Positions 1 through 8,747 of a stretch of DNA of 19,511 nt are shown piece after piece. Origin of the DNA: CAIOZW01 sp049317725 (GTDB lineage: Bacteria > Acidobacteriota > Blastocatellia > RBC074). The notes beneath the pieces are model-generated. The model saw only the letters and a program-made list of their open reading frames with translations. It did not search any database and was not told the DNA's origin. Numbering within the stretch: the stretch's first letter is position 1; every line of letters begins with the position of its first letter. Made by a program: the position numbers and the translations under genes. The DNA is taken from NCBI GenBank assembly GCA_049317725.1, contig JBMOHS010000064.1, positions 1 to 19,511 of the forward strand, read 5' to 3'.

Positions 1-1
1 G

Positions 2-74
<73 letters not shown>

Positions 75-181
75 GAAAGTCGATGAGTGGGAGACATCTC
101 GACCCCGCCTCACCTCACCCCCTCGATCCGAGAATCCCCTGATGCAAACCAGAGAACAGACCAAAACACGGACCAGGAGGA

Positions 182-268
<87 letters not shown>

Positions 269-412
269 TTGCTATTCAAAGAGAACTCGCCCCGGGACGC
301 TTCCCGCGAGTCTTGCCACCTACCGGGGCTTTCCGGTCTCTCGACGACAGACTCACCGAAGTGCCTTACATCAACGGGGTATCCTACGATAGATTCCCCT
401 CCGGTGCCAAGA

Positions 413-487
<75 letters not shown>

Positions 488-521
488 AACCGACCAACTG
501 ATGCAACAAAAATGAATCAGT

Positions 522-543
522 TTGATCTACAATTGATCTACAA
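522..543. repeat. Tandem 11-bp direct repeat upstream of the tRNA set
   Basis: TTGATCTACAA occurs twice in perfect tandem (522-532 and 533-543), one helical turn apart, 36 bp upstream of tRNA-Thr. The 249-bp gap between nrdR and tRNA-Thr (487-735) is AT-richer than its surroundings and is the natural place for the tRNA promoter. I could not fix a convincing -35/-10 pair there. Reading minus, TTGAGA at 546-551 with a 16-nt spacer to TAGATC at 524-529 is a weak candidate. No gene is seen in the gap. Confidence 0.6.
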
Positions 544-735
544 CATCTCAACACTCTCTCCTGCCGTTCGTTGACAGTTTCACCAAAAGGAGATGAGAGC
601 AGAACGGATCCTGGCCGCGTTTTACTGATCAGCCTTGACCGTCAAAACCCGCATACTAGCAATGATCTCCCTCCAGCGCAAGTGCCCTCCCCGACTTTCA
701 CTCGCCCCCTCTCAAATTTTTCCACACGCGAGGAG

Positions 736-1194
736 CTATTTCCGTGCCCGGAGGAGCCCTTTGAGCTCATCCATGAACTCGGAGAGGTCTTGGAATTCGA
801 GATAGACGGAGGCAAACCGGACATAGGCGACCTTATCGAGTTCCTTGAGGCGACGCATGATCATCTCGCCAATCTTGGCGGTGCTGCGTTCGCGTTCGGG
901 AGAGGTCTGGACATAGGCCTCGACGGCGTTGACGATCGCTTCGAGTCGATTGGTGGGGACGGGACGCTTCTCGCAGGCGCGGAGGAGGCCGGCCATCACC
1001 TTGTCGCGACTGAAAGGTTCGCGACGGCCATCCTTCTTGATGACCATGTAAGGGATCTCATCGATGCGTTCGTAGCTGGTGAAGCGGCGCTCACACTTGA
1101 GACATTCCCGGCGGCGACGGATGGCATCGCCCTCGCGGGACTCTCTCGAGTCGACGACCTTGTCCTCGATGTGGCCACAGAAGGGACATTTCAT
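736..1194 (-). CDS. nrdR: Transcriptional repressor NrdR
   Basis: NrdR is an ATP/dATP-sensing repressor of ribonucleotide reductase genes. The 152-residue product has the family's normal length. An N-terminal zinc ribbon opens with MKCPFCGH and closes with CLKCERRF, giving two CxxC pairs. An ATP-cone domain follows from about residue 47 (VIKKDGRREPFSRDKV) and runs to about residue 140. The ATG at 1194 is chosen because it begins the conserved zinc-ribbon sequence and has GGAGG 9 nt upstream. The open frame upstream of it only shadows the neighbouring gene. The start overlaps the stop of the preceding membrane-protein gene by ATGA, so the two are probably translationally coupled. No ribonucleotide reductase gene is in the window, so its targets are elsewhere. 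Confidence 0.96.
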   Translation of the reverse strand: MKCPFCGHIEDKVVDSRESREGDAIRRRRECLKCERRFTSYERIDEIPYMVIKKDGRREPFSRDKVMAGLLRACEKRPVPTNRLEAIVNAVEAYVQTSPERERSTAKIGEMIMRRLKELDKVAYVRFASVYLEFQDLSEFMDELKGLLRARK

Positions 1195-2255
1195 TGTGGG
1201 GGGCCTCCCTCGACAGAAGATGGGTGTGCGGAGGGCTCGGAGGATTGCTCGGAAGCGAGGGCCTCCCGTAGTTGGCGGAGCGATAGATCGTCCCGGACCA
1301 GAAAGTAGAGGGCCATGAGAAAGGGCGGCCCAAACGCAATCAAGTGATAAACGATCGCCATGCTGGCCGCGAGATTGCTCTCCAGTCCGAGAAATTCGAG
1401 CCCAGCGGCGGCGGCAGCGTGAAAGGCGCCAGCAGAGCCGCCCGGGGTTGGCACGACCGATCCGACCATGCCAAAACCCATAAGGAAGATCAGCTCCTGA
1501 AGAGAGAAATGGACGTCGAAGGCAAAGGAGACGAGCCAACTCGCCACGATCCCAGTTCCCCAGACGAGCCCCGTTGAGGCTGTCGTCAAGCATAGGGCAC
1601 GGAGGTTGGTCAGCACGGCGAGGCTGTCGGTGAGGTGGTGGACAAAGTTGAGGACGGGCCTCATCAAGCGGGGAGCCAACGGGTAGAGCCGCTCCAGCAG
1701 CAGGGTGCGGACCCAGACAGATCGCCAACGCAGCAAGAGGAGAACACTGATCCCAAGGAAGACACCTAGCGCCAGCATTCCTCCGAGGGTCCGCATCGCC
1801 GCGACTTGGGCAATCTTGGCCGGCGTTCCCGCTGGAAGGGAGTAGAAGACCAGGTTGAGAGAGAAGAGCAGGACAACTGCGGTCGTATCGAAGAGGCGTT
1901 CAACGAAGATCGAGGCGACCGTCAAGCTGGGTCGTAGCCGTTGCTGCAGGCTGAGAACCGCCGGCCGGATGATCTCCCCGACACGTCCAATGATAAAGAT
2001 GCTCCCGAATCCCACCGATGTCGCGGCCAAGAGGGGGCGATAGGGCACTGCGACGACGGGGGCGAGGAGGATCTGCCAGCGCACGCTGCGGAAGACGAGT
2101 GTCAGGTTGATCAGGAGGCTGGCGATGAGGAGGGGCCAGGGCTTGACCTCACGCAGGTGTTGTCCGACCGCCGCGGTGTCAATTCGAGCGATAAACCACC
2201 AGAGGAGCAGGCCGCCGACCAGCAGGACGACAATCCCCTTTCCCTTCTGATTCAT
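1191..2255 (-). CDS. Flippase-like integral membrane protein (LPG synthase TM-domain / UPF0104 family)
   Basis: The 354-residue protein has about eight hydrophobic segments spread over its whole length. It begins with a helix after MNQKGKG and continues through typical family stretches such as VGFGSIFIIGRVGEIIRPA and VPTPGGSAGAFHAAAAAGLE. This is the membrane domain shared by MprF-like lysylphosphatidylglycerol synthases/flippases and stand-alone YbhN/AglD-like proteins. The soluble aminoacyl-transferase domain of MprF is absent, so a lipid-transport or membrane role is more likely than lysyl transfer; the substrate is unknown. The start at 2255 has AGGA 6 nt upstream and immediately precedes the first helix. 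An in-frame ATG further upstream would add a polar, non-conserved tail. The gene lies downstream of dnaJ across a 173-bp gap and overlaps nrdR by ATGA. Confidence 0.85.
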   Translation of the reverse strand: MNQKGKGIVVLLVGGLLLWWFIARIDTAAVGQHLREVKPWPLLIASLLINLTLVFRSVRWQILLAPVVAVPYRPLLAATSVGFGSIFIIGRVGEIIRPAVLSLQQRLRPSLTVASIFVERLFDTTAVVLLFSLNLVFYSLPAGTPAKIAQVAAMRTLGGMLALGVFLGISVLLLLRWRSVWVRTLLLERLYPLAPRLMRPVLNFVHHLTDSLAVLTNLRALCLTTASTGLVWGTGIVASWLVSFAFDVHFSLQELIFLMGFGMVGSVVPTPGGSAGAFHAAAAAGLEFLGLESNLAASMAIVYHLIAFGPPFLMALYFLVRDDLSLRQLREALASEQSSEPSAHPSSVEGGPPQ

Positions 2256-2373
2256 GCGCGGTCCTTTCGTTTCGGTCATTTGAGGGGCAGGGGCACTCCT
2301 CCGCCAGCCCGCTTTTGTTGCCAATCTCAAGGGGCCCTATATCTTGTGGTCAGAGCGAACCGTACACGATCAG

Positions 2374-2402
2374 GAGGCTCGGCGCAAGATTGTCAGAGCC
2401 TC
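2374..2402 (-). other. Inverted repeat between dnaJ and the flippase-like gene
   Basis: GAGGCTC (2374-2380) and GAGCCTC (2396-2402) form a 7-bp perfect stem with a 15-nt loop in the 173-bp gap after dnaJ. No T-run follows on either strand, so it could be a weak terminator, a processing site or fortuitous. The rest of the gap (2256-2428) shows no gene. GATATAGGG around 2338 on the minus strand is only a weak -10-like sequence. Confidence 0.3.
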
Positions 2403-2428
2403 TCTCCGAAGGCGGGAGGGGAAAGGGT

Positions 2429-3547
2429 TCACCCAAAGATGTCCTTGACCTTCTCCCCGAGGCGGCGAGTAACGGAGTGTTGGGCCTTCTCCTCAAGTTG
2501 AGCCAGTTGTTCGAAGAGTTTCCTCATCTCGCGGGTCACTTTGGAGGGAGTGGTGACGGTGGCGACGACAAAGAGATCGCCGTGGCCATGGCCTTGGAGG
2601 GCGACGATCCCTTTGCCTTTGAGCCGAAGGATGGTCCCGGTCTGCGTGCCCTCAGGAATGGTCAGTTCCTCCTCTCCGTCGAGGGTGGGAACCTGGATCT
2701 GCGCGCCGAGGGCGGCCTGGGAGAAGGTGATCGGCACTTGGACGTAGAGGTTATTGCCCTGCCGCTCGAAGAGCTCGTGCTCCTTGACGTGGAGCACGAC
2801 GTAGAGGTCTCCGGCTGGGCCGCCCCCGACGCCTCCCTCCCCCTCGCCGCTGAGTCGGAGGCGAGATCCTGTATCGACACCAGCCGGGATTCTGACCTCA
2901 AGGCGGTGCTGTCGTTCCCTTCGCCCCGCTCCCTGGCAGGTACGGCAGGGGTTGGGTATCGTGCGACCAACTCCGCGGCAATGATGGCAGGTGCGGCTGA
3001 CGGAGAAGAAGCCCTGCTGGAAGCGGACCTGCCCAGCCCCCCCGCAAGTCGCGCAGGGGACGGGGGTACTGCCTGCCGCCGCCCCGCTGCCCCCGCACGT
3101 CTCACAGGATTCGAGCCGGGGAATCTCGATCTGTGTCCGGTGGCCCTTGGCCGCCTCTTCGAGGGTGATCTCCATATCGTAGCGCAGATCGGAGCCACGT
3201 TGGGCTCCTCCACGGCGTGACCCGGCGCGGCCGCCGCCGAAGAGATCTCCGAAGAGGTCGCCAATGATCTCCTCGAATCCGCTGAAGCCTTGGTTACTCC
3301 AGGGGGCAGAGGCCGCCGAGGAGCCGACTCCAGCGTGGCCAAAACGGTTGTAGCGCTCGCGCGTCTCGGTGTTCGAGAGGACCCCGTAGGCCTCGTTGAG
3401 CTCTTTGAAGCGCTCTTCGGCTTCGCTGTCCCCTGGGTTCCGATCCGGGTGGTACTGCATGGCCAACTTGCGGTAGGCGCTCTTCAACTCTTGATCGGTG
3501 GCCTGGCGGCCGACGCCGAGAATCTCGTAGTAGTCCCGTTTGCTCAC
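2429..3547 (-). CDS. dnaJ: Chaperone DnaJ (type I Hsp40)
   Basis: DnaJ is the co-chaperone that delivers unfolded clients to DnaK and stimulates its ATPase. The 372-residue protein is full length. The J domain (about 1-70) has HPD at 33-35. A Gly/Phe linker (about 70-115, GDLFGDLFGGG) follows. The zinc-finger domain has all four CxxCxGxG-type repeats (Cys148/151, 165/168, 187/190, 201/204), then the substrate-binding C-terminal domains. The start is GTG at 3547, which begins the conserved SKRDYYEILGV and has AGGAG 9 nt upstream. A near-consensus promoter lies about 50 bp upstream. Neither dnaK nor grpE is adjacent, and no CIRCE operator is visible, so this is a stand-alone dnaJ. Confidence 0.97.
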   Translation of the reverse strand: MSKRDYYEILGVGRQATDQELKSAYRKLAMQYHPDRNPGDSEAEERFKELNEAYGVLSNTETRERYNRFGHAGVGSSAASAPWSNQGFSGFEEIIGDLFGDLFGGGRAGSRRGGAQRGSDLRYDMEITLEEAAKGHRTQIEIPRLESCETCGGSGAAAGSTPVPCATCGGAGQVRFQQGFFSVSRTCHHCRGVGRTIPNPCRTCQGAGRRERQHRLEVRIPAGVDTGSRLRLSGEGEGGVGGGPAGDLYVVLHVKEHELFERQGNNLYVQVPITFSQAALGAQIQVPTLDGEEELTIPEGTQTGTILRLKGKGIVALQGHGHGDLFVVATVTTPSKVTREMRKLFEQLAQLEEKAQHSVTRRLGEKVKDIFG

Positions 3548-3597
3548 TCGTTGCTGCTCCTGTCCCCTGTATGGTCTGCTGATCGCGGAAAGAGGTA

Positions 3598-3626
3598 ATT
3601 ATAGTCGCTGGGCAGCTTGGCGACAA
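3598..3626 (-). promoter_or_regulatory. Sigma-70-type promoter for dnaJ
   Basis: On the minus strand, TTGTCG (-35, 3621-3626) is followed by exactly 17 nt and a perfect TATAAT (-10, 3598-3603). Transcription would start near 3590, giving a dnaJ leader of about 43 nt that contains the AGGAG ribosome site. This is the clearest promoter in the window. The remaining gap to the oxidoreductase gene (3627-3787) holds a small GCAGC/GCTGC hairpin with CACGTG near 3745-3760. I see no convincing plus-strand promoter in it. Confidence 0.75.
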
Positions 3627-3787
3627 CCGGCACACCCCGATCCCGGCACAGTGGCCGCGGTGCAGGGGCTGACAGGGACCATTCCTGCCGGCGCGGCTTG
3701 CCAGCGGGAGGCGGTCGGCGGCAAGATGGGAAGTGTTGGGAAGCAGCAGCACGTGGCTGCCAGATTTGAATGACAGGGAGAAGCGGC

Positions 3788-4375
3788 ATGGGCGAGAAGA
3801 GGAAGAAGATCCTGGTGGTGCTGGGACATCCACGGCGGGAGAGCCTGTGTGGCTCGCTCAGTCGTTGCTACGTCGAGGGGGCCCAGACGGCTGGGCATGA
3901 GGTTCACCTTCTCGAGCTGGGGGAGCTCGCCTTTGATCCGATCCTTCGCGAGCAGACGCGCGGCGAGCAATCGCTTGAGCCCGATCTTGTTCGAGCGCAG
4001 CAGGAGATCCGCTGGGCCGAGCACCTCGTCTTTGTCTATCCGATCTGGTGGGGGGGATTGCCGGCCCTGCTCAAGGGGTTTCTCGATCGCTGTCTTCTTC
4101 CCGGATTCAGCTTCAAATATCACGAGAAGGATCCTTTTTGGGACCGGCTGCTGACCGGACGTTCGGCCCATCTGCTGGTAACGATGGGGTCGCCTCCGTG
4201 GTACTTCCGCTGGGTCAGCCGCGCTCCTGGACACCAGCAGATGAAGCGGACGATCCTCGAATTCTGCGGGATCAAGCCGGTGCGCGTCAGCAACTTCGGT
4301 CCGGTGCGGCGGTCCCGTCCCGAGCTGCGTGCCCGCTGGCTCGACGAGGCGCGGGAACTTGGTCGCCGGGCTTAA
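3788..4375 (+). CDS. NAD(P)H-dependent oxidoreductase, flavodoxin-like fold (Flavodoxin_2 / KefG-MdaB type)
   Basis: The 195-residue protein is a cytosolic flavin-dependent quinone/electron-transfer reductase of the NQO/KefG/MdaB superfamily. The first beta strand and flavin phosphate loop read ILVVLGHPRRESLCGSL (residues 8-24). The second signature is FVYPIWWGGLPALLKGFLDR (82-101), and the family's MGSPPWYF-type segment follows near 133. The start at 3788 has AGGGAG 7 nt upstream; an ATG 18 bp earlier has no such site. It is the only intact plus-strand gene, stands alone and converges on the receptor gene 83 bp downstream. Its last 264 bp recur at 97% identity at 9904-10167, and a diverged 36-bp piece of its end recurs at 8748-8783. 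The substrate cannot be assigned. Confidence 0.9.
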   Translation: MGEKRKKILVVLGHPRRESLCGSLSRCYVEGAQTAGHEVHLLELGELAFDPILREQTRGEQSLEPDLVRAQQEIRWAEHLVFVYPIWWGGLPALLKGFLDRCLLPGFSFKYHEKDPFWDRLLTGRSAHLLVTMGSPPWYFRWVSRAPGHQQMKRTILEFCGIKPVRVSNFGPVRRSRPELRARWLDEARELGRRA

Positions 4376-4396
4376 TGGCCTGCCCGGTTTGGGTGA

Positions 4397-4433
4397 GGAG
4401 ATCAGATCGGCGACAACGGCCGACCTGATCTCC
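4397..4433. terminator. Probable bidirectional terminator hairpin between convergent genes
   Basis: GGAGATCAG (4397-4405) pairs with CTGATCTCC (4425-4433), and TCGGC (4407-4411) with GCCGA (4419-4423). The stem is about 14 bp with one A-C mismatch and a 7-nt loop. It lies between the oxidoreductase stop (4375) and the receptor stop (4459), where a shared terminator would be expected. No clear T-run flanks it, so Rho-independent function is uncertain. Confidence 0.6.
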
Positions 4434-4458
4434 CTCCCACGCGAGAACGGGAAGCTCC

Positions 4459-7400
4459 TTAGAAGCGGAACTTCATGACCATCTCGATCTGTCGGGGGTC
4501 ATAGGCCCCCTGACCGAAGGTGCCGAAGGAGCCAGAGTTCTGCAACTGCCCAACCTTCAGGTTCTGGGTCGGGTTGGCGGTCACCGTTGCCGGCAAGACC
4601 GTCCCGCCAGTGCTCGTGTTGATGCCGCCGCGAAACTGCGTGTTGTTGAAGACGTTCGATGCCTGGGCCGACAGCTCGATCGAGTATCGCTCCCGGAAGC
4701 GGAAGGTCTTCTCGATCGACATGTTGCTGCTCCAGATCAGCGGAGACCGGATCCCTGAGTAGCCAGCCGCGGCGGTGCCATACCAGAAGAGATCCGGCAC
4801 CCTTGCTCCATTTGGCGTGGTCACGACCCGACCGGCAAAAGCGTCGATGTTGTACTTCAGGAAGCAGCGGTTGCAGGGGGTGATGACCCGACCGCTTGGC
4901 AGCGTCACCGAGGTCCTGCCGTCGTACCACTTCTGCAGTTCCTTCGGCACCTCGAAGGCGACACCGTTGACCAGGTCTGGAAGTCCATTGATGCTGTTGG
5001 TCGCCCCTCCAGCGATCTGGGCGAGAAGTCCGCTCTGGATCGTCAATGACCCACCCAACCGCCAGCCGCCGATCGCACTGTTGAGCGCTCCACTCTTGAG
5101 GTCGATCCACCTCCCGCCACCAATCGGCAGGTCATAGACCCAAGAGCTGACAAACCGGTGGGGCATGTCGTTGGTCGAGGGCTTTCGATTGGTCCGGTAG
5201 AGTTCTGGCCGGATGTTCGCGAAGTAGTTGGAGGTGCTGTCGCCATACCCATTGTTGCTCTGGGCATTGTAGTTGCTCATCTCGATCTGCTTCGACCACG
5301 TGTAGTGGGCATTGAACTGGAGCCCGTTGGCGAAAGATCGGGTGACCTGGAGCTGCATCGCATGGTAGTCGGAGGTTCCGACCGTCCGGTGGATCGAGTT
5401 GCCGTGATGCGGATACTGGAAGGCCGCCTCGATCCGCTGGATCGTCCGGTTCCTGATATTGCCGCTACCAAATGGAATCAGCGGTCCGCTCGCTGGCTGG
5501 AATGGATTGGGGACCTGCTGCGTCGACGGATTGGTCGTCCCATTGCTCGCGACATAGGCGTCACGCCACTGCTTGGTGAGGGCTGGATCGACCAGTTGCG
5601 CGCTGTTGATCGGCAGGAAGGTGATCTGCAGACGGTCTCCCTTCGATCCAAGATAGCCCGCGGAAATCAGCCAGTTGTTGCCAAGTTTCTGTTCGAAGAA
5701 AAGGTTCCACTGCTGCACCCGCCCGTTCTTGTAGTCCTGGGGAAAACGGCGAACCAGGCCGCCGTAGATTCCTGGATTCTTTTCGTCGGCCCCAATTGGC
5801 TGGACGATCGGATTGACGATCTCGGCGTTGAAAGGGCCAATCAGCACCCCCGCTGGAGTCGCACCATACGGAACGGAGTTGTTGCCGGCGTTGAGACCGG
5901 TCGAGCTGGTCGCCGGGGTGAACGGACCCGCGCCATAGAATCCGGGACCATCATTGTACCCGGTGTTCGAGGGGACATAGGTGAGACCGTAACCGCCCCG
6001 CATGACGAGCGATCGAGAGACCTGGAAGGCCGCGCCAAACCGGGGCCCGAAGTTGTCATACTCCGTCGGCCACATATTGCGGCGATCGACGTTGACCCCT
6101 GGGAAGATGATTCGTCCGGCAGTCCCAAATGGATTTTGCTGATCCAGATCGATCGCGCTGATATTGTTGAATCGCTCAGTTGGACCGGGCTGCACATCGT
6201 AACGCAGACCGAAGTTGAGGGTCAGCCGGTCGGTCGCTCGCCAATCGTTCTGAGTGTAGACCGCCCCATACTTCTGCGCGAGGGCGAGCTTGACCGTGAA
6301 ACCGGAGCGGACCTCGAGGAATCCGGCCCCCAGCGCGATCGAAGCGATTCCGAGGCCATTGAACGACGCGTCCGGCGTCGCCGGCAGACCGGTGGTCGAG
6401 CCGTCGGCGTTGATGTTGGCCCGCGTATACTGATCCCCCGTCTGGATGAAGAAGGAGTCCGCCAAGTCGGTGTAGTTCGAGAGGAGCACCCGGTAGGTCC
6501 CGCCAAACTTGTGTGTCCATTTTCCGTGGGTCCAAGTCATGCTCCCATTGAAGTCCGAGTTGGTCTGTCGCTCCCGTTTGTGGAGGAAGGTTCCTTCATT
6601 GAGATTGCTGACTCGTCCAGGACCGAAGAACGGCATGGCACCACCCGTCTGGTCGAGTGCGAGAATCGATTTCGGTATGCCGAAGGGATCGTAGTTGAAG
6701 TCCGGGAAGAGATCGACCTCGTTGTCGCTCTTGATCCGGTTGAGCCCATAGCGAATGTCGAGCACCAGATTGGGTGAGATGGACCACGTGTCGCCGATCG
6801 AGATGTAGGGGTTCTTGTCTGGTTGCTGGTTTCCCACAAATTCATTCCGGCTGTAGAACGGATTGTCTCCCCCCCACGAACGCGGCGTGAGGATGTTCCC
6901 GAGCTGGATCCCGCCGGTGGCGTAGAAGTTGTGGCTGCGCCAATTGTAGTCGACGCGCGAGTTGATGTTGTTCTTCGAGAACTGCTGCAGGCCGCGGTAG
7001 AAGAAGTTGTTGACGTTGAAGATGTCGTTCGGGGGGCGGTTTGGCAAGGGATAGGATTGAAGCAGCTTGAGACCGGCGGCATTGAGCCGGTTGGACGGCA
7101 ATGGGGCGGTCCGAACCAGCCCGTCAGGCGTCGTCACTGTCGCGAACTGCGTTCGATTGTACTGGGAGGTTGTTCCGATCCTCGTCGCGCTGAAGGGATC
7201 GAAGATCTTGACCGGGACGGCTCGGCCGCCGACATTGATATAGGTCTCGCTGAAGTCGCCAACTCTCTCCTTGGCCGTCGGCACGGTCTTCAGATAGTCA
7301 TAGTTGCGGTTGAATTCGAGCCCTTCATAGCTGGCAAAGAAGAAGGCACGGTCACGGATGATCCGACCACCAAAGGTGCCGCCGTAGGTGTGGGACTTGA

Positions 7401-8310
7401 ATGGTCCTCGACCGATGTTCTGGGCGTTGTTGGTGAAGGAGTTGGCGTTGAGCGCCTCGTTGCGGATTCGCCAGAATGCAGTGCCGTGATAGTCGTTGCT
7501 GCCACCTTTGGTCGTGAAGATGACCACTCCCTGCGCGCGACCATACTCGGCGGAGTAGTTGTTGGTGATCGTGCGCACCTCCTGGAGCGCGTCCTGGTTG
7601 GGCAGCACCGCTACTTCGTTCCAGGCCGATCCCTGCACGCTGACTCCATCCAGCTGAATGTCGTTCGAGAAGGCCGAGCCGCCATTGATGCCAATCGCCG
7701 AAGCCTGACGCCGACCATCGATTCCGATTCCGAAAGAGGTTGTGCTCTGGGTGTTGTTGAAGGCGCCGCGCGGGGTGACGCCTGCCTGCAGGGCGACATA
7801 GTTGAAGGGGTTGTGGTTAATGTTGGGAAGGGTCTGAATCACCCGCTCATTGACTGCACCGCCAACCGTCGCGTTGGTCGTCTGCAGCGTTGCCGCATCG
7901 GCGGTCACCGTGACCGTCTCGGTCGCTCCTCCTGCCTGGAGGGCGATCTCGACTCGCACGGTTTGCGCGGTGGAGACCTGGATGCCGGTCCGCACTGCCT
8001 TCGAGAACCCCGCGTTATTCTTTTCCACTTGAACCCGGTAGGTACCCGGAGCGAGATACGGTACCGTGAATCCGCCGGTCGTATCGGTCGTTACCCCGGT
8101 CGAGATGTTGGTCTCTTCATTGATGACGGTCACCGTCGCCCCAGGAATGACGGCCCCGGTCGCATCGGTCACCAACCCGGTGATCGTGCTCGATTTGATC
8201 TGCGCCATGGCGCCCAGACTGACCAAGACCGCGATCAGCCAGACTTGGCCAACAACACTTATACAAGACCTGGTCTGTGACCAGATTCCCCCATCCAAAC
8301 AATCCTTCAT
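4459..8310 (-). CDS. TonB-dependent receptor with N-terminal carboxypeptidase-regulatory-like domain
   Basis: This 1283-residue outer-membrane protein probably takes up a large or complex ligand with energy from TonB; the ligand is unknown. A signal peptide (about 1-36) has a hydrophobic core VWLIAVLVSLGAMA and a likely cut before Gln37. A carboxypeptidase-regulatory-like beta domain follows at about 42-125 (TGLVTDATGAVIPGATVTV, then GGFTVPYLAPGTYRVQV). The plug covers about 130-280 (DGVSVQGS, SAEYGRAQGVVIFTTKGGSN). The rest is a very long barrel ending in VMKFRF with the terminal Phe of BAM clients. This architecture and size are typical of the expanded receptor families of Acidobacteriota. 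The start at 8310 has AAGGAG 7 nt upstream. It is monocistronic and converges with the oxidoreductase gene. No SusD-like partner or TonB/ExbBD genes are nearby. Confidence 0.95.
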   Translation of the reverse strand: MKDCLDGGIWSQTRSCISVVGQVWLIAVLVSLGAMAQIKSSTITGLVTDATGAVIPGATVTVINEETNISTGVTTDTTGGFTVPYLAPGTYRVQVEKNNAGFSKAVRTGIQVSTAQTVRVEIALQAGGATETVTVTADAATLQTTNATVGGAVNERVIQTLPNINHNPFNYVALQAGVTPRGAFNNTQSTTSFGIGIDGRRQASAIGINGGSAFSNDIQLDGVSVQGSAWNEVAVLPNQDALQEVRTITNNYSAEYGRAQGVVIFTTKGGSNDYHGTAFWRIRNEALNANSFTNNAQNIGRGPFKSHTYGGTFGGRIIRDRAFFFASYEGLEFNRNYDYLKTVPTAKERVGDFSETYINVGGRAVPVKIFDPFSATRIGTTSQYNRTQFATVTTPDGLVRTAPLPSNRLNAAGLKLLQSYPLPNRPPNDIFNVNNFFYRGLQQFSKNNINSRVDYNWRSHNFYATGGIQLGNILTPRSWGGDNPFYSRNEFVGNQQPDKNPYISIGDTWSISPNLVLDIRYGLNRIKSDNEVDLFPDFNYDPFGIPKSILALDQTGGAMPFFGPGRVSNLNEGTFLHKRERQTNSDFNGSMTWTHGKWTHKFGGTYRVLLSNYTDLADSFFIQTGDQYTRANINADGSTTGLPATPDASFNGLGIASIALGAGFLEVRSGFTVKLALAQKYGAVYTQNDWRATDRLTLNFGLRYDVQPGPTERFNNISAIDLDQQNPFGTAGRIIFPGVNVDRRNMWPTEYDNFGPRFGAAFQVSRSLVMRGGYGLTYVPSNTGYNDGPGFYGAGPFTPATSSTGLNAGNNSVPYGATPAGVLIGPFNAEIVNPIVQPIGADEKNPGIYGGLVRRFPQDYKNGRVQQWNLFFEQKLGNNWLISAGYLGSKGDRLQITFLPINSAQLVDPALTKQWRDAYVASNGTTNPSTQQVPNPFQPASGPLIPFGSGNIRNRTIQRIEAAFQYPHHGNSIHRTVGTSDYHAMQLQVTRSFANGLQFNAHYTWSKQIEMSNYNAQSNNGYGDSTSNYFANIRPELYRTNRKPSTNDMPHRFVSSWVYDLPIGGGRWIDLKSGALNSAIGGWRLGGSLTIQSGLLAQIAGGATNSINGLPDLVNGVAFEVPKELQKWYDGRTSVTLPSGRVITPCNRCFLKYNIDAFAGRVVTTPNGARVPDLFWYGTAAAGYSGIRSPLIWSSNMSIEKTFRFRERYSIELSAQASNVFNNTQFRGGINTSTGGTVLPATVTANPTQNLKVGQLQNSGSFGTFGQGAYDPRQIEMVMKFRF

Positions 8311-8423
8311 GGTTGGTCTCCTTGACGTGTCTCAGGGTAGATGCTCGATACCTCGTTGTTCTCGGGTATCATTTCCAACATTCAGCGACGACTCTCCACC
8401 ACACCAAGTCCGGCTCAACGGTC

Positions 8424-8446
8424 AACCATCGGCTTGAACCATCGGC
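8424..8446. repeat. 10-bp direct repeats upstream of the receptor gene
   Basis: AACCATCGGC occurs at 8424-8433 and 8437-8446, a 13-bp period, 114 bp upstream of the receptor start codon. It could be a regulator-binding pair or chance. A GATACC/GGTATC hairpin (8347-8370) lies closer to the start. Confidence 0.35.
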
Positions 8447-8511
8447 CAGGGACGTGTGCGGATCGGGGCGTCGTATGGTCTTTCGCGCCTCACTGCAAAT
8501 ACTGGGCTACA

Positions 8512-8540
8512 ACTATAGAGAAACTGAATAGATACTGAAT
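8512..8540 (-). promoter_or_regulatory. Possible promoter of the receptor gene
   Basis: Minus-strand TATAGT (8512-8517) in a local AT-rich patch is a good -10 match. The -35 is poor: ATTCAG or GATTCA at 17-18 nt spacing. A start near 8505 would give a leader of about 195 nt. It is offered only as the best candidate. The adjacent stretch from 8560 to 8747 holds no gene or structure I recognise. Confidence 0.3.
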
Positions 8541-8747
8541 CTGTTCTCAGCCTCTGCGAGGCCAATTCTGCAGGTGGGTCAGTACACAGGAAGACACATA
8601 GTCCATCTCCCCAATAAATGCAAGAGCTTCCCTTCCAAGCCAATCGCGGCGATTAAGGTGATTAATTGGACCAGAGGAGCCGTTACACCTCGACCGATCC
8701 CCCAGAACAGAAAAGGTCGCCAACTGACAAGGCACTGTCCAGGCGTG

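Noticed and set aside
1195..1728. N-terminal extension of the nrdR frame to 1728
   Set aside because: The extra 178 residues are an out-of-frame reading of the membrane-protein gene. NrdR begins at the zinc ribbon at 1194.
571..3220. Plus-strand frames opposite nrdR, the flippase-like gene and dnaJ
   Set aside because: They are mirror frames of well-supported genes, and their translations match no recognisable family.
5158..8280. Long plus-strand open frames (5158-6777, 6823-8280) opposite the receptor gene
   Set aside because: They are antisense shadows of the receptor coding sequence in GC-rich DNA, with charged low-complexity translations, no domains and no ribosome sites.
8547..8735. 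62-codon minus-strand frame upstream of the receptor gene
   Set aside because: It has no recognisable family, no good ribosome site and overlaps other short frames. It could be a remnant, but nothing positive supports it.
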